Assembly (NCBI RefSeq): GCF_037076455.1
Contig: NZ_AP028679.1
Coordinates: 3,425,501 to 3,489,500, forward strand
DNA: 64,000 nucleotides
Direction of reading: 5' to 3'
DNA from: Desulfoferula mesophila
GTDB lineage: Bacteria; Desulfobacterota; Desulfarculia; Desulfarculales; Desulfarculaceae
The position numbers and the translations under genes are program-made. The notes beneath the pieces were generated by a model. The model was not told the origin of the DNA. It saw only the letters and a program-made list of their open reading frames with translations, and did not search any database. Shown piece after piece: positions 8,519 through 17,294 of this stretch (position 1 is its first letter; every line of letters starts with the position of its first letter).

Positions 8519-10201
8519 CTAGCGCAGACCCGCCACCGCCTGAGCCACGTTGTAGCAGTAGTCGCCCACCTTTTCGAAGTTGGTGAGCATGTCCACGAAC
8601 ACCAGGCCGGGGTCCACGGTGCACACGCCGGAGCGCAGGCGGGTCAGGTAGTCGTCGCGCATCTGCTCGCGCATGAAGTCGATCTCGTCTTCCATGGTCT
8701 GGGCCACTTCCATGATGTCCCGGTTGCGCTCGGCCGCGGCGGTGACCACCATCTCCAAGAAGCGCCCCACCTTGTTGCGCATGGTGCGGTAGTCTTCCAT
8801 GCCCCGCTCGGCCAGCTCCAGCTTGTTCTCCACCATCTCCTCGGTCAATTCGGCCAGGTTCTCGGTGGCGTCGCCCACCCGCTCGATGTTGTTGACCATG
8901 CGCAACATGGAGTTGATCTCGCGGCTCTCGGCGTCGGTGATGGTGCCTTGGCTCACCTGCACCAGGAAATCGGTGATCGCCTTTTGCAGGTTGTCCAGGG
9001 CCTCCTCGGATTGCTTCCAGCGGGCCAGGTGCTCCAGCTTGCGGTTGAACATCACCTCGGTGACGTCGCGGTACATCACCTGGGCCAGGCGGCCCATGCG
9101 CACCGTTTCCTCGCGGGCCTGGGTGAGGGCCACGGTGGGGTTGTCCACGAACTTGTAATCAAGGTGCATGGGGCGGCCCAAATCCATCATTTGGGCCTCT
9201 TCGGGCTTGCCCCAGGTCAGTTTGGTGGCCACCCTGACCAGGATTGGCAGACAGGCCAGGAAAACGGTGGCGTTTATGACGTTGAACATGGTGTGGGCGT
9301 TGGCGATATAGCGGCTGATGTTGGGCTGCTCGCTGCCCACCAGTTGCTGGGCCGGTCCGATGCCCATGATGCCGCCGGTCACCCACTCCACCAGCCACAG
9401 GAAGGGTTTAAACAGGACGACTATGTACAACACCCCCATCACGTTGAACAAGGTATGGGCCCGCGCGGTCTGGCGGGCCACCAGGGTGCCGCCGATGCTG
9501 GCCAACTCGGCGGTTATGGTGGTGCCGATGTTGTCGCCCAGGATCAGGGCCACCGAACCCGGCAGGTTCAAAAGCCCCTGGCTGGCCAGGGCCATGGTTA
9601 TGCCCACCGTGGCCGAAGAGGACTGCACCAAGACCGTGAGCACCGTGCCGGTGAGCACGCACAGCAGGATGCCCCCGATGCTGCCCGCGTCGAACTTGGT
9701 GAAAAAGGCGATGAACTCGGGGTGGGACCTGAGCGGCTTGAAGCCGTTTTTCATCAGCTCCATGCCGTAGAACAAAAGGCCGAAGCCCAGGATGATCTCG
9801 CCCACGTACTGCCACTTGCGGCGCTTGGCGAAAAACTTGAACGCCACGCCGATGAAGATGGCGGGCAAGGCCAAGTCGCTGATCTTGAAGGCGATCAACT
9901 GGGCGGTAATGGTGGTGCCCACGTTGGCCCCCAGGATCACCCCCAGGGCCTGGGTAAGGTTCATGAGCCCGGCGTTGACAAAGCCCACCAGGGTCACGGT
10001 GGTCACGGAGGAAGATTGCACCACCGCGGTGACCAGGGCCCCCACCAGGCAGCCCACCACCCGGCGGTTGCTCACCGCCTCCAAAAAAGCGCGCAGGCGG
10101 TCGCCAGCCACCTTTTGCAACCCCTCGGACATCAGCTTCATGCCGAAGAGGAAAAGGCCCAGCCCGCCCAGGGCTTGAATTATTATGCCGGTGAAATTCA
10201 C
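8519..10201 (-). CDS. Na/Pi cotransporter family protein with C-terminal PhoU-like domain
   Basis: A 560-residue membrane protein. The N-terminal half has two related Na/Pi-cotransporter repeats, each with a QSSS motif (VVQSSSVTTVTLVGF and VQSSSATVGITMA) and a GxNxGTT motif (ILGANVGTTITAQ and ILGDNIGTTITAE). From about residue 350 it becomes a soluble, helical PhoU-like region, including MLRMVNNIERVGDATENLAE. This NptA/YjbB-type architecture is associated with sodium-coupled phosphate transport; direction is not readable. The start is a GTG at 10201, with MKLMSEG about 20 residues in as a weaker alternative. Confidence 0.9.
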   Translation of the reverse strand: MNFTGIIIQALGGLGLFLFGMKLMSEGLQKVAGDRLRAFLEAVSNRRVVGCLVGALVTAVVQSSSVTTVTLVGFVNAGLMNLTQALGVILGANVGTTITAQLIAFKISDLALPAIFIGVAFKFFAKRRKWQYVGEIILGFGLLFYGMELMKNGFKPLRSHPEFIAFFTKFDAGSIGGILLCVLTGTVLTVLVQSSSATVGITMALASQGLLNLPGSVALILGDNIGTTITAELASIGGTLVARQTARAHTLFNVMGVLYIVVLFKPFLWLVEWVTGGIMGIGPAQQLVGSEQPNISRYIANAHTMFNVINATVFLACLPILVRVATKLTWGKPEEAQMMDLGRPMHLDYKFVDNPTVALTQAREETVRMGRLAQVMYRDVTEVMFNRKLEHLARWKQSEEALDNLQKAITDFLVQVSQGTITDAESREINSMLRMVNNIERVGDATENLAELTEEMVENKLELAERGMEDYRTMRNKVGRFLEMVVTAAAERNRDIMEVAQTMEDEIDFMREQMRDDYLTRLRSGVCTVDPGLVFVDMLTNFEKVGDYCYNVAQAVAGLR

Positions 10202-10378
10202 GGTTCTACGGGTAGCCTTGCGAGCGTGAGAAAAGCTCTTTGGTAACCTGCATGTGACACTGCGGCTTTATTTATCGCCCAGCATGGCCAGCGTCAACCC
10301 TAAAACTCCCGTGGCGTGGCATATGATTTGCCAGCAAATACAAGCTACCACAAGAGCGCAGGCGGCAAGGCCCCAAAT

Positions 10379-10813
10379 TTACGGAGCAAGGCTGGTGTTG
10401 GCCTGCTCTTCCAAGACGGCCAAGCGCGACCGTAATACGATCTGTTCCTTCTCGGGCAAAAGATGAAGTTCGCCGCCGGCCTCGGGATCGCTTACGCTGA
10501 AAAGGGGCGTGCCATGCACGGTGTCTTCCAGGTAAAGCGACTGTCCGTATTCCAGGGACAAGCGGTCCAGGGCCAAATCGCGGGGGTCGTCGATGCTCCT
10601 GTCCAGACGGCGCCGCCGCTGCCCCAGGCCAGCCACGATGTCCCCGGTGATCCTGTCCACCAACTGGCGGCGCCGGGCCTCTATGCTCAACGTGAGCTGG
10701 GTGGATTCGTCGCCGCCCGCCGTGGACACACGCCGTTTGCTGGCCGACGCCCGGCTGATGCGGCGGGCATGCGCGCTCAGCACGCTACGCAGTTCATGAT
10801 CGGTTATTCTCAC
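10379..10813 (-). CDS. Hypothetical soluble protein
   Basis: A 144-residue Arg-rich, mostly helical protein. The start is a GTG at 10813 (RITDHELRSVLSAHARRI) with GGAG just upstream. The middle (about 50-75) is Arg/Lys-rich and predicted helical, and the C-terminal half ends in a likely coiled coil (LLPEKEQIVLRSRLAVLEEQ). There is no signal peptide or membrane segment. I do not recognise the family. Codon use fits the surrounding genome, so it is probably a real gene. It is divergent from the baeRF gene. Confidence 0.6.
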   Translation of the reverse strand: MRITDHELRSVLSAHARRISRASASKRRVSTAGGDESTQLTLSIEARRRQLVDRITGDIVAGLGQRRRRLDRSIDDPRDLALDRLSLEYGQSLYLEDTVHGTPLFSVSDPEAGGELHLLPEKEQIVLRSRLAVLEEQANTSLAP

Positions 10814-11131
10814 TTGCTGCTCCGCCCGGATGGTTTTCTTTTCTAACTATTCATTGATTCTAACTCTTTTTTCACAAAACACACAACCGCCTCGTGGCCG
10901 GCCGATAACCTTGACCCCGGACGGTTTCCAAGGCTATCCTGAAAATAAGGTCGGGTGATTTATTTAGTACTTTCTGCACCCAGATTGGAGGTGCGATGTT
11001 CTGTCCTCGCAGGGACAGGCACATCTCCCGCCTACCTGTCTCCGGGCTCAGTCCCCGGAACACCCCCCCACGGCAAGCGCCAAGGCACATAATGGGCAGG
11101 GCCGGCTATAGCCCGGTCCAAGGAGAGATTT
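10814..11131. other. Divergent intergenic region
   Basis: About 320 bases between the hypothetical gene (-) and the baeRF-like gene (+). It contains a small hairpin (TGTCC...GGACA near 11000-11015) and a good AAGGAGAG ribosome site before 11132. A frame opening with ATG near 10996 runs into the baeRF gene out of frame and has no coding character. No promoter is firmly recognisable. Confidence 0.4.
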
Positions 11132-12259
11132 ATGCTGCAAGAGCGTCAACTTCATCAACTCGCTTCTATCCGGACCACTCCCCACGCCACCTTGAGCCTG
11201 TATCTGGCCCTGGACCAACCCAGGGATCAAAGGCTTTTAGCCTGGGGTGATCTGATAAAACGCAAGGAGCAGCAATTGAGCGGCAACGGAGGAGCCGCCA
11301 TGTGGTCCGCCCTGGGTGAAGACGTGCAAAAAGTGGCCAAGCTGGTGGATGACCTGCCGGCCGGCGCCGGCCGGGGCCTGGCGGTGTTCGCCTGCGGCCA
11401 GGCCGGCCTGTTCGAGACCCTAAGCCTGGACGTGCCGGTGGGCAACCTGTTGGAGACCGGGCCGGCCCCCTATATACGCCCCCTGGCCGCCCTGGCCGGA
11501 GATCTGGCGGAGACTCTCGCCATCTTGCTTGACGGGAAAAAAGCACGTTTTTTCAGGTGCTTCCTTGGCAGCACCGAAGAGTTACCCGAGGCCCAGATAT
11601 TGGGCGAGGCCGGTCCCAGCCTGGAGGGCAGCAGCCAGGGGCGCACCGGTGACAGCCATCTGTCGCGCAAATCCGACCAAGCCAGGACCCGCTATCTAAA
11701 GGAGGTGGCCGCCCAGGCCCGGAGCCTGATGGAAGGCGCGGGCTATGAACACCTGGTGCTGGGCGGCTCCCGCGCGGCGGTGGAAGATATCAAGGAGCTG
11801 TTGCACCCCTATCTGGAGCAGCGCCTGGCCGGCGAGTTCGTCCTGGACGTGGGGGCCGGAGCCTCCCAGGTGGCCCAGGAGGTGAGCCAAGTCCTGCAGG
11901 AGGCGCGGCGGGCCCGCCAGGCGGGCCTCCTGGCCAATCTGGCCGACAACCTGGGGCCGGGCGGCCAGGCGGCCACCGGGCTCAACCAGGTGCTGGGGGC
12001 CCTGTTCGAGGGCAAGGTGCACACCCTGTTCGTGCGCCGGGGGCTCACCGCCCACGGCGGAAGCTGCCCCTCCTGCGGCCGGTTGCGCCACGTGGCGGGC
12101 ATGTGCCCCATTTGCAACCAGGCCATGACCCCGGTGGACGACGTGGTCAACCTGGCCGTGGCCGGAGCCCTGGTGGGTGGAGCCCGCCTGGAACAAATCG
12201 AAGGAGACTCGCCCCTGGACGAGTTGGGTGGCGTGGCGGCACTGTTGCGCTATGCTTGA
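11132..12259 (+). CDS. Bacterial archaeo-eukaryotic release-factor-like protein (baeRF)
   Basis: A 375-residue protein laid out like archaeal/eukaryotic peptide-chain release factor 1: an N-terminal module beginning TTPHATLSLYLALDQPRDQR, a central domain (about 120-250, including LAILLDGKKARFFRCFLG), and an L7Ae/ribbon-like C-terminal part with two CxxC pairs (CPSCGRLRHVAGMCPICNQ), a likely zinc ribbon. baeRF proteins are proposed to release or rescue stalled peptidyl-tRNA, by analogy with eRF1 and Vms1; function in bacteria is little tested. No GGQ loop is seen. It is followed by a tRNA-deacylase gene after three bases. Confidence 0.7.
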   Translation: MLQERQLHQLASIRTTPHATLSLYLALDQPRDQRLLAWGDLIKRKEQQLSGNGGAAMWSALGEDVQKVAKLVDDLPAGAGRGLAVFACGQAGLFETLSLDVPVGNLLETGPAPYIRPLAALAGDLAETLAILLDGKKARFFRCFLGSTEELPEAQILGEAGPSLEGSSQGRTGDSHLSRKSDQARTRYLKEVAAQARSLMEGAGYEHLVLGGSRAAVEDIKELLHPYLEQRLAGEFVLDVGAGASQVAQEVSQVLQEARRARQAGLLANLADNLGPGGQAATGLNQVLGALFEGKVHTLFVRRGLTAHGGSCPSCGRLRHVAGMCPICNQAMTPVDDVVNLAVAGALVGGARLEQIEGDSPLDELGGVAALLRYA

Positions 12260-12262
12260 TCA

Positions 12263-12748
12263 ATGAGCAAAAAAGACAAGATACCTGCCACGCCGGCCCT
12301 GCACGCCTTGAAGGGGGCCGGCGTGGCCTTTGTGCCCCGCATCTACGATTATGTGGCCCACGGCGGCACCGGCGAGGCGGCCCGCCAGCTGGGCCTGGAC
12401 GAGCATCATGTGGTCAAAACCCTGATTATGCAGGATGAAAACGGCGAACCCCTGGTGGTGCTCATGCACGGGGACAAGGAGGTCTCCACCAAGAGCCTGG
12501 CCCGCCAACTGGGGCGCAAGACGGTGGAGCCCTGCGCCGAGCGCGACGCCCAGCGCTACACCGGCTATCAGGTGGGGGGCATCAGCCCCTTCGGCACCCG
12601 CCGCGCCATGCCGGTGTTCGTGGAAAAAGGCATCCTGGAGTTGGAGCGGCTCTACATCAACGGCGGCAAGCGAGGCCTGTTGGTGGAGATAAGCCCCCAG
12701 GCGCTCCTCGAGCTGCTGAACCCCGCCCCGGTGGAAGCGGCGCTCTAG
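12263..12748 (+). CDS. ybaK: Cys-tRNA(Pro)/Cys-tRNA(Cys) deacylase YbaK
   Basis: A 161-residue YbaK/EbsC-family editing domain that hydrolyses misacylated Cys-tRNA(Pro). Marks are the N-terminal PATPALHALKGAGVAF, the conserved lysine region EHHVVKTLIM, and TGYQVGGISPFGTRRAMP, the YbaK signature. The length is usual for a free-standing YbaK. It begins three bases after the baeRF stop and is probably cotranscribed with it. Confidence 0.92.
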   Translation: MSKKDKIPATPALHALKGAGVAFVPRIYDYVAHGGTGEAARQLGLDEHHVVKTLIMQDENGEPLVVLMHGDKEVSTKSLARQLGRKTVEPCAERDAQRYTGYQVGGISPFGTRRAMPVFVEKGILELERLYINGGKRGLLVEISPQALLELLNPAPVEAAL

Positions 12749-12751
12749 CCT

Positions 12752-13234
12752 CTATTCGCCGGGCTCCACCGCCCCCGCCTCTTCCAGCAACCGGCCCAGA
12801 TACTCGGCCATTTTCCCGGTGAGTTCGGTGCAGATGTTGCGGCGGCTGTCCGGGTTGCCGTAAAAGCTCTTGACCTCATCCTTGTCCCGCCAGTCCACTT
12901 TGGCTATGGCCGCGCAATCGGTGCCGCCGTAGGACTCGCACAGCTTTTCAAAGGCCTTGCTCAGCTTGAAACTGAGGCGCCACATGTTGGCGTCGTCCAT
13001 TTCGTCCGCCCGGGACTTGCTGTAGCGGGCCGACACCGCGGCGATGGCCCCCAGGAGGATGCCGCAGGTGCGCCCTGAGGAGGCGATGCCCCCGCCATAG
13101 GCGCCCACCGCGCGGATCATGTCGGGGTTGTCCAGGCCCAGCTTTTCCTGGCCCACGGCCAGAACCGCCTGGCTTCAATGCATCCTCTTCTTGAACAGAT
13201 CCTCGGCCTTGGCGCGCATCTCCTCTGCGGTCAT
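12752..13234 (-). CDS. C_GCAxxG_C_C family redox selenoprotein (UGA at codon 20), copy 1
   Basis: The frame reads from ATG 13234 (after GGAGAGAGGG) as MTAEEMRAKAEDLFKKRMH, then TGA at 13177-13175, then SQAVLAVGQEK and on to TAG at 12752; 160 residues if UGA is Sec. The TGA falls exactly where this family has its first conserved Cys (usually ..CSQAV..). The other three conserved Cys remain: C57 (RTCGILLG), C107 (TDCAAI) and C135 (NICTEL). Conventional gene calling would start at an internal GTG (13156) and lose 26 residues and the redox residue. The family is a putative thiol redox protein, found mainly in anaerobes. Its neighbour is a second copy with the same feature. Confidence 0.85.
13146..13164 (-). 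promoter_or_regulatory. Candidate bacterial SECIS hairpin, copy 1
   Basis: Twelve bases after the UGA the transcript reads CUGGCC-GUG-GGCCAG: a 6-bp perfect stem (13162-13157 with 13153-13148), extendable by U-G and U-A pairs to 8 bp, with a G-containing 3-base apical loop. Position and loop composition fit bacterial SECIS models for SelB-directed Sec insertion. The matching hairpin in copy 2 supports it. Confidence 0.65.
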
Positions 13235-13285
13235 GCCCTCTCTCCCAAGTATGACGTTTAGGCCCTATGCCCCGGCGAAGGGGCC

Positions 13286-13765
13286 CTATTCGGCCGGCCA
13301 GGGCCGGTTTTGCTCCAAAAGTTCGCTCAGGCAGACCGCCATGTCGCAAACCAGCTCTTCACAGCGCCGCCGGGTGCTGTCCGGCGCGCTTTGGAACCAG
13401 CGGCGCTTGACCGGGTCGTTGTAGTCGAAGCCGATGATGTCCCGGCAGTCGGCCCCGCCATAGGGCGCGGTCAGCTGTTCAAAACGTTCCACCAGCAGGC
13501 GGGCCAAGGGCTTGAGCCGGGGGTCTTCGCTTCCCTGGGGGTCGGCGCAGCCGTAGAGCCCGGCCACCATGCCCACCGCCCCGGTGAGGATGCCGCAGAC
13601 CCGGCCGCTGCGGGCCACTCCGCCGCCGTAGGCGGCCATGGCCTTGATCACCTCCGGCTGGAAGCGCCCCACCTTTTCCTGACCCACGGCCAGAACGGTT
13701 TGGCTTCAGTTGTAGTTCTGGTTGAAAAGCTCCAGCGCGCGCCGGCGAATCTGTTGTGTGGTCAT
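13286..13765 (-). CDS. C_GCAxxG_C_C family redox selenoprotein (UGA at codon 20), copy 2
   Basis: From ATG 13765 the frame reads MTTQQIRRRALELFNQNYN, TGA at 13708-13706, then SQTVLAVGQEK, ending at TAG 13286; 159 residues with Sec. As in copy 1, UGA sits at codon 20 in place of the first family Cys, and Cys remain in RVCGILTG, ADCRDI and RRCEEL, plus two extra Cys in CDMAVC. The GG-AG ribosome site (GGGAGACACC) precedes the ATG. It lies 51 bases upstream of copy 1 on the same strand and 32 bases after the NYN gene. Two independent UGA genes at the same family position make sequencing error or pseudogenes unlikely. Confidence 0.86.
13677..13695 (-). promoter_or_regulatory. Candidate bacterial SECIS hairpin, copy 2
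   Basis: The same distance after the UGA as in copy 1, the transcript reads CUGGCC-GUG-GGUCAG. The single change from copy 1 (C to U in the descending arm) turns a G-C pair into a G-U pair and keeps the stem. The loop GUG is identical. The encoded peptide is also conserved, so protein-level selection may explain part of the similarity. Confidence 0.65.
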
Positions 13766-13797
13766 GGTGTCTCCCAAGCAGATGCTCTCCCGTCGCT

Positions 13798-14622
13798 TCA
13801 GGCCGCCGCCCCGAAGCCCTCCACGGTGTAGGTGCCGCTACGGGTGTCCTTGTGCAGGGTGATGAGCCCCTGTTTCTGGGCGTCCAGGAGCAGCTCGGAG
13901 AAGGAGCGGTAGCCGTGATAGGACTCGTCAAAAGACGGCTGCTTGCGCTTCATGGTGTCCTTGACCATGGAGGCGTAGATGACTTCCTTGTTTTCGCGCT
14001 GCAGGGCCACCAGCGACTGGATGAGCAGCTGGTACACCTCGCGGTTGGCCTGGGGCAGGCCCTGGGGCAAGGCGGGGGGCTGGTTGCGCTGGCGCTCCAG
14101 ATCCTCGTAATAGACGAACTCGTCGCAGTTGTCGCGCAACAGGTCGCTGGTGGAGGCCTTCATGCCCAGGCCGATGACCCGCTTGCCGTTCTCCTTGAGC
14201 TTGCTGACCAGGGGCGAGAAGTCGCTGTCTCCGCTGACGATGACAAAGGTGTCCACGTGGCTCTTGGAGTAGCACAGGTCTATGGCGTCCACCACCAGGC
14301 GGATGTCGGCGCTGTTCTTGCCGGTTTGGCTGCGCTTGGGGATCTCGATCAACTCCACGGCCAGCTCATGGAGCTGATGCTTGTAGTTGCCGTAGCGGGT
14401 CCAGTCGGCGTAGGCCTTTTTCACCACCACCTTGCCCTTTTCCACCAGGCGCTCCAGGATCAGGCGGGCGTCAAAGGTCTCCTTGCGGTTGTTCAGGCCC
14501 AGGGCCAGGTTTTCAAAGTCTATGAACACGGCCAAGGTGTGTTCGCTATCAGGCAAAATCGCCTCCAGGTTTGATCGCGGCGCGGGTATGGGCTTTTGCC
14601 CCGTTCCGGTGTAAGTTACCAT
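13798..14622 (-). CDS. NYN-domain (PIN-like) nuclease with C-terminal OST-HTH/LOTUS-like domain
   Basis: A 274-residue protein. The NYN domain (about 28-175) has the acidic residues of PIN-like RNases in VFIDFENLALG, SADIRLVVDAIDL and VSGDSDFSPLVSKL. The C-terminal part from about 195 (REVYQLLIQSLVALQRENKE to GTYTVEGF) has the layout of an OST-HTH/LOTUS RNA-binding domain. Such proteins are thought to bind and cleave RNA; the target is unknown. The ATG at 14622 is used. The gene is divergent from glycogen phosphorylase and upstream of the two selenoprotein genes. Confidence 0.85.
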   Translation of the reverse strand: MVTYTGTGQKPIPAPRSNLEAILPDSEHTLAVFIDFENLALGLNNRKETFDARLILERLVEKGKVVVKKAYADWTRYGNYKHQLHELAVELIEIPKRSQTGKNSADIRLVVDAIDLCYSKSHVDTFVIVSGDSDFSPLVSKLKENGKRVIGLGMKASTSDLLRDNCDEFVYYEDLERQRNQPPALPQGLPQANREVYQLLIQSLVALQRENKEVIYASMVKDTMKRKQPSFDESYHGYRSFSELLLDAQKQGLITLHKDTRSGTYTVEGFGAAA

Positions 14623-14741
14623 ACCTTGACGTTAGGGCGCAGGTCCAAGGTGCGGCCTTGCTATTTGAGCCCTTTCGTGTTCACAATTGAGCATCCGAAC
14701 CCCGAGGCCCGTTGCCCTGAATTCAGATAAAGGGGGTTGCC

Positions 14742-17294
14742 GTGCGGCCCAGCCTTACTTTTCAAATCAAGCCCGACCTTCCCGAGTCTTTGGCGCCACT
14801 GGCCGAAATCGCGGCCAACCTGTGGTTCTCCTGGCACGCCGGGGCGATAGACCTGATGCAACGGGTGGACCACCACCTGTGGCGCGAGGTGAACCACAAC
14901 CCCGTGGCCCTGCTCAACCAGATCAGCCAGGAGCGCCTGGAGACCCTGGCCGAGGACAGCGGCTTTTTGGCCCAGATGGACCGCGTGGTCGAGACCATGC
15001 GCGCCTACCTGGGAGCCACCAAATGCGCTTTCTTGAACGGCCGGGCCCCGGAAGGCCTCAAGATCGCCTACTTCTCGGCCGAATACGGCCTGACCGACTG
15101 CCTCTCGCTCTACTCCGGGGGCCTGGGGGTCTTGAGCGGCGACCATTTGAAAAGCGCCAGCGACCTGAACCTGCCCCTGGTGGCGGTGGGCCTGGCCTAT
15201 GGCCAGGGCTACTTCAACCAGTACCTGAACGCCGACGGCTGGCAGCAGGAAGAGTACCACCCCAACGACTTCTACAACCTGCCCATGAGCCTGATGACCA
15301 CCGATGACGGCAACGAATTGCGCATCAGCGTGGACATCGAGGGGCGGCCGCTGCAGGCCAGGGTTTGGCGCATATCGGTGGGGCGAGTGCCCCTGTACCT
15401 CATGGACGCCAACATCGAAGACAACCCGCCGGAGTTGCGCTCCATCACCTTCCAGCTCTACGGCGGCGACCGCGAGATGCGCATCCGCCAGGAGATTCTC
15501 TTGGGCATCGGCGGGGTGCGCCTGCTCAAGGCCCTCAATATCGAACCCAACGTCTTTCACATGAACGAGGGCCACAGCGCCTTCGCCAGCCTGGAACGCA
15601 TCCGTCAGCTCCGGCAGGAAAAGGGCCTCAACTTCAACGAGGCCCGCGAGGTGGTGCGCGCCTCCAACTGCTTCACCACCCACACCCCGGTGCCGGCGGG
15701 CAACGACTATTTCGACCCCGATCTGGTGCGGCGGCACTTCTCGAGCTATGTGGCCGACCTGGGCATCTCCCTGCCGGTACTCATGGCCTATGGCCGGGTG
15801 GACCCGCGCAACGACAGCGAACAGTTCTGCATGACCGTGTTGGCCATGCGCCTCAGCGACTTCGCCAACGGGGTGAGCCGCCTGCACGGGCGGGTGAGCC
15901 GCCAAATGTGGCAAGGGGTGTGGCCCCATTTCCCGGAAGAGGACATTCCGGTGGGGCACGTCACCAACGGGGTGCACATCCCCTCCTGGATCAGCAGCGA
16001 CATGGCCTACCTCTACTACCGCTACCTGGGCCCGGGCTGGCACGAGGACCCGGATAGCCAGACGGTGTGGAAGGCCATCGAGGAGATGCCCGACGCCGAG
16101 CTGTGGCGGGCGCGGGAGCGCCGCCGGGGCCAGATGGTGGCCTTTTTGCGCAACACCATGGTCGAGCAACTGAGCCGCCGGGGGGCCAGCGCCGAGGAGC
16201 TGCGACGGGCCGGCGAGGCGCTCAACCCCGAGGCCCTGACCATCGTCTTCGCCCGGCGCTTCGCCACCTACAAGCGTGCGGTGCTCATCGCCCAGGACCA
16301 GGAGCGCCTGGCCAAGATACTGGGCAACCCCCAGCAGCCGGTGCAGATCATCTTCGCGGGCAAGGCCCATCCCAAGGACAACGAGGGCAAGGAGTTCATC
16401 CGCCGGGTGGTGGCTCTGACCCACGACAAACGCTTCCGCGACAAGATCGTGTTCATCGAGGACTACGACATCAACACCGCCCGCTACCTGGTGCAAGGGG
16501 CCGACATCTGGCTCAACACCCCGCGGCGGCCCATGGAGGCCTGCGGCACCAGCGGCATGAAGGCGGTGGCCAACGGCGGGCTGCACCTGAGCATCCTGGA
16601 CGGCTGGTGGGACGAGGGCTTCCAGCCCGGCCTGGGCTGGGCCATCGGCCGGGGCGAGGAGCACTCCGGGGAGTATCCCCAGGACGAGGTGGAGGCCAGG
16701 GCCCTGTACCGCCTGCTGGAAGACGAGGTGGTACCCTTGTTCTATCGCCGCGACGCCTACGGCCTGCCCCGGGGCTGGATATCCTACGTCAAGAACAGCC
16801 TGCGCAACCTGTGCCCGGTGTTCAACAGCCACCGCATGGTGGAGGATTACGCCGAGAACGCCTACCTCTCTGCCTCGCGGCGCTTTTTGAACCTGGTGGC
16901 CGACGAGTTCAGTGGGGCCAAGGGGTTGGGGGACTGGTCTCAGCGCATCATGGAGAACTGGAGCCAGGTGCAGGTGGTGAGCGCCGAGAGCGCCGCCCCG
17001 CACAGCGCCATTTGGGGCCAGGAGCTACCCATAAGCGCGATGGTGCGCCTGGGCGACCTGAAACCCGAGGACGTGGCGGTGGACGCCTATTACGGCCGCC
17101 TGCGCCCGGACGGCGAATTCGCCGAGCGCCTCACCCACACCCTGGAACCGGTGGGGCAAAATGACGGGATGTGGCGTTTCGAGGGCAAGGTGCTGGCCCA
17201 GAGCACCGGGCGCCTGGGCCTGGCGGTCAGGGTGGTGCCCAACCATCCCCTGGCCGGGAGCAAATATTCCCTGGGTCTGGCCGCCTGGAGCTAG
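14742..17294 (+). CDS. glgP: Alpha-glucan (glycogen) phosphorylase, GT35
   Basis: An 850-residue PLP enzyme that releases glucose-1-phosphate from glycogen or maltodextrin. It belongs to the shorter 'alpha-glucan family phosphorylase' branch, with an N-terminal DUF3417-type segment (LAEIAANLWFSWHAGAIDL) before the catalytic domains. FSAEYGLTDCLSLYSGGLG, HMNEGHSAFASLERI and the PLP-lysine motif EACGTSGMKAVANGG are present. The start is a GTG at 14742 with AGGGGG upstream. Its last four bases overlap the convergent gene at 17291. Confidence 0.95.
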   Translation: MRPSLTFQIKPDLPESLAPLAEIAANLWFSWHAGAIDLMQRVDHHLWREVNHNPVALLNQISQERLETLAEDSGFLAQMDRVVETMRAYLGATKCAFLNGRAPEGLKIAYFSAEYGLTDCLSLYSGGLGVLSGDHLKSASDLNLPLVAVGLAYGQGYFNQYLNADGWQQEEYHPNDFYNLPMSLMTTDDGNELRISVDIEGRPLQARVWRISVGRVPLYLMDANIEDNPPELRSITFQLYGGDREMRIRQEILLGIGGVRLLKALNIEPNVFHMNEGHSAFASLERIRQLRQEKGLNFNEAREVVRASNCFTTHTPVPAGNDYFDPDLVRRHFSSYVADLGISLPVLMAYGRVDPRNDSEQFCMTVLAMRLSDFANGVSRLHGRVSRQMWQGVWPHFPEEDIPVGHVTNGVHIPSWISSDMAYLYYRYLGPGWHEDPDSQTVWKAIEEMPDAELWRARERRRGQMVAFLRNTMVEQLSRRGASAEELRRAGEALNPEALTIVFARRFATYKRAVLIAQDQERLAKILGNPQQPVQIIFAGKAHPKDNEGKEFIRRVVALTHDKRFRDKIVFIEDYDINTARYLVQGADIWLNTPRRPMEACGTSGMKAVANGGLHLSILDGWWDEGFQPGLGWAIGRGEEHSGEYPQDEVEARALYRLLEDEVVPLFYRRDAYGLPRGWISYVKNSLRNLCPVFNSHRMVEDYAENAYLSASRRFLNLVADEFSGAKGLGDWSQRIMENWSQVQVVSAESAAPHSAIWGQELPISAMVRLGDLKPEDVAVDAYYGRLRPDGEFAERLTHTLEPVGQNDGMWRFEGKVLAQSTGRLGLAVRVVPNHPLAGSKYSLGLAAWS

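Noticed and set aside
8501-10246. 581-codon frame antisense to the Na/Pi symporter
   Set aside because: Same reason: shadow of a real gene, His/Gly-rich composition, no ribosome site or domain.
13286-13687. Shorter gene models starting at internal GTG codons for the two C_GCAxxG_C_C genes
   Set aside because: They lack the N-terminal helix and first redox position that the family needs, and the upstream in-frame sequence with good ribosome sites restores both through the UGA.
14661-17003. Very long open frame (780 codons) antisense to glycogen phosphorylase
   Set aside because: Long antisense frames are expected in GC-rich DNA with this codon bias. It is His/Gln/Ala/Gly-rich without motifs, and the sense strand carries an unmistakable GT35 enzyme.
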